Assembly (NCBI GenBank): GCA_031270515.1
Contig: JAISXM010000004.1
Span: 1 to 22,851 of the forward strand
DNA from: Holosporales bacterium
GTDB lineage: Bacteria; Pseudomonadota; Alphaproteobacteria; BNTO01
Reading direction: 5' to 3'
DNA length: 22,851 nucleotides
Below, in pieces: positions 22,303 through 22,851 of the stretch; the stretch's first letter is position 1, and the number at the start of each line of letters is the position of its first letter. The position numbers and the translations under genes are program-made. The notes under the pieces are model-generated. The model worked only from the letters and a program-made list of their open reading frames with translations, ran no database searches and was not told where the DNA came from.

Positions 22303-22851
22303 AATTTCAAAAGATTGTGCCAAGCATAAGCATGACCACCAGGTACAACGTTATTAAAAAGATTGTGCCAAGCATGACCACCAGGCATAACGTGACTCAA
22401 AAGATTGTGCCAAGCATGACCACCAGTTACAACGTTATTCAAAAGATTGTGCCAAGCATGACCACCAGACACAAAGTTACGTACAACATTGCGCGGCTTA
22501 AATGTCACGAAGCACAGGACGACACGTACGACTGGGCAAAAAATGCTAGACCGAACCAAAAGCTTCCGGATGGCGACTGGAAAACGTGGCTGATCATTGC
22601 AGGGCGAGGCTTTGGGAAGACGCGCACGGGGGCGGAGTCGGTTCGCCAGCTGGTTACGCAGCAAACGTCGATGCATGTGGCGCTGATTGGGCAGACGATT
22701 GACGAGACGCGCAGTGTCATGGTCGAGGGGGTCAGCGGAATTATGGCCGTGTCTCCACCGCGGGATGAGGCACGTCTCGAGTATCCAAAGCGGCGCTTGA
22801 CCTGGAGCAACGGAGCGACGGCGCAGCTTTTTAGCGCGGACAGATATGATC
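22260..22851 (+). CDS. Large terminase subunit, GTA/phage type (N-terminal part)
   Basis: The large terminase is the ATP-driven motor that packages DNA into phage or gene-transfer-agent heads. The ATG at 22260 has a strong AGAGG six bases upstream. The frame is open to the window end (197 codons). Walker A-like motif AGRGFGKTRTGAE lies at 114-126 after DGDWKTWLII. It is followed by VALIGQTIDETRSVMVEGVSGI and RRLTWSNGATAQLFSAD, a series typical of alphaproteobacterial GTA terminases (compare the family pattern LGGRGAGKTRAGAEW). Residues about 17-74 are four in-frame repeats, not expected in this family. The Walker B and nuclease domains lie beyond the window. Whether this belongs to a working GTA cluster or a prophage remnant cannot be seen. 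Confidence 0.85.
   Translation, partial: MFAIEPSVSHIHVLEFQKIVPSISMTTRYNVIKKIVPSMTTRHNVTQKIVPSMTTSYNVIQKIVPSMTTRHKVTYNIARLKCHEAQDDTYDWAKNARPNQKLPDGDWKTWLIIAGRGFGKTRTGAESVRQLVTQQTSMHVALIGQTIDETRSVMVEGVSGIMAVSPPRDEARLEYPKRRLTWSNGATAQLFSADRYD
22308..22481 (+). repeat. Four 42-bp in-frame repeats at the terminase N-terminus
   Basis: Units at 22308-22355 (48 bp, with a 6-bp internal duplication), 22356-22397, 22398-22439 and 22440-22481 each contain aaagattgtgccaagcat and catgaccaccag. They encode QKIVPSMTTRHNVT-like 14-residue units. Confidence 0.9.

Noticed and set aside
22299..22810. Minus-strand frames opposite the terminase
   Set aside because: Their HAWHNL repeats are the antisense of the terminase N-terminal repeats, and the plus frame has a strong ribosome binding site and ATPase motif.

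Overview
The window looks like a chromosomal segment of a host-associated alphaproteobacterium, perhaps of the Holosporales or Rickettsiales type. The lineage call is an inference. It rests on a terminase resembling those of alphaproteobacterial gene transfer agents (GTA), a surA-rsmA gene pair, several secreted proteins of eukaryote-interaction type (Sel1 repeats, Fic, adhesin-like beta-repeat proteins), IS debris and many short in-frame repeats. No rRNA or tRNA gene was recognised.

Layout, left to right. (1) 1-3831, minus: one uninterrupted reading frame of 1277 codons that leaves the window, encoding an autotransporter/adhesin-like protein. A doubtful small gene (3953-4387, minus) lies upstream of it. 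(2) 4524-6458, plus: a secreted orphan protein of 644 aa with a beta-rich N-terminal half and a helical C-terminal half. (3) 6640-7980, plus: mnmA, a tRNA 2-thiouridylase carrying two in-frame repeat insertions. (4) 8104-9987, minus: a secreted orphan protein of 628 codons including the stop, with a clear promoter. (5) 10223-12559, minus: lon, followed by a hairpin terminator. (6) 12909-13601, plus: an Rpn/PD-(D/E)XK transposase-family protein that seems to lack the nuclease residues. It is convergent with an AbiEi-like winged-helix-Fic fusion (13693-15177, minus). (7) 15191-15377: six copies of a 20-bp repeat at 31-32 bp spacing, upstream of fic. (8) 15507-18023, plus: a secreted protein with 17 Sel1 repeats. 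(9) 18024-18638: a non-coding tract with a 73-bp palindromic element and a 21/23-bp minisatellite. (10) 18639-21660, plus: surA-like chaperone/isomerase and rsmA. (11) 21766-22050: an ISAs1-like transposase fragment cut by a second copy of the 73-bp palindromic element. (12) 22260 to the end, plus: the start of a GTA/phage large terminase.

The housekeeping genes (mnmA, lon, surA, rsmA) sit between envelope or secreted proteins and mobile debris. Two themes stand out. First, tandem repeats have expanded in frame inside conserved genes: MnmA at two sites, RsmA, SurA and the terminase N-terminus. Second, a helically phased repeat array lies directly before a Fic enzyme that carries its own DNA-binding-type domain, which suggests an autoregulated Fic module.
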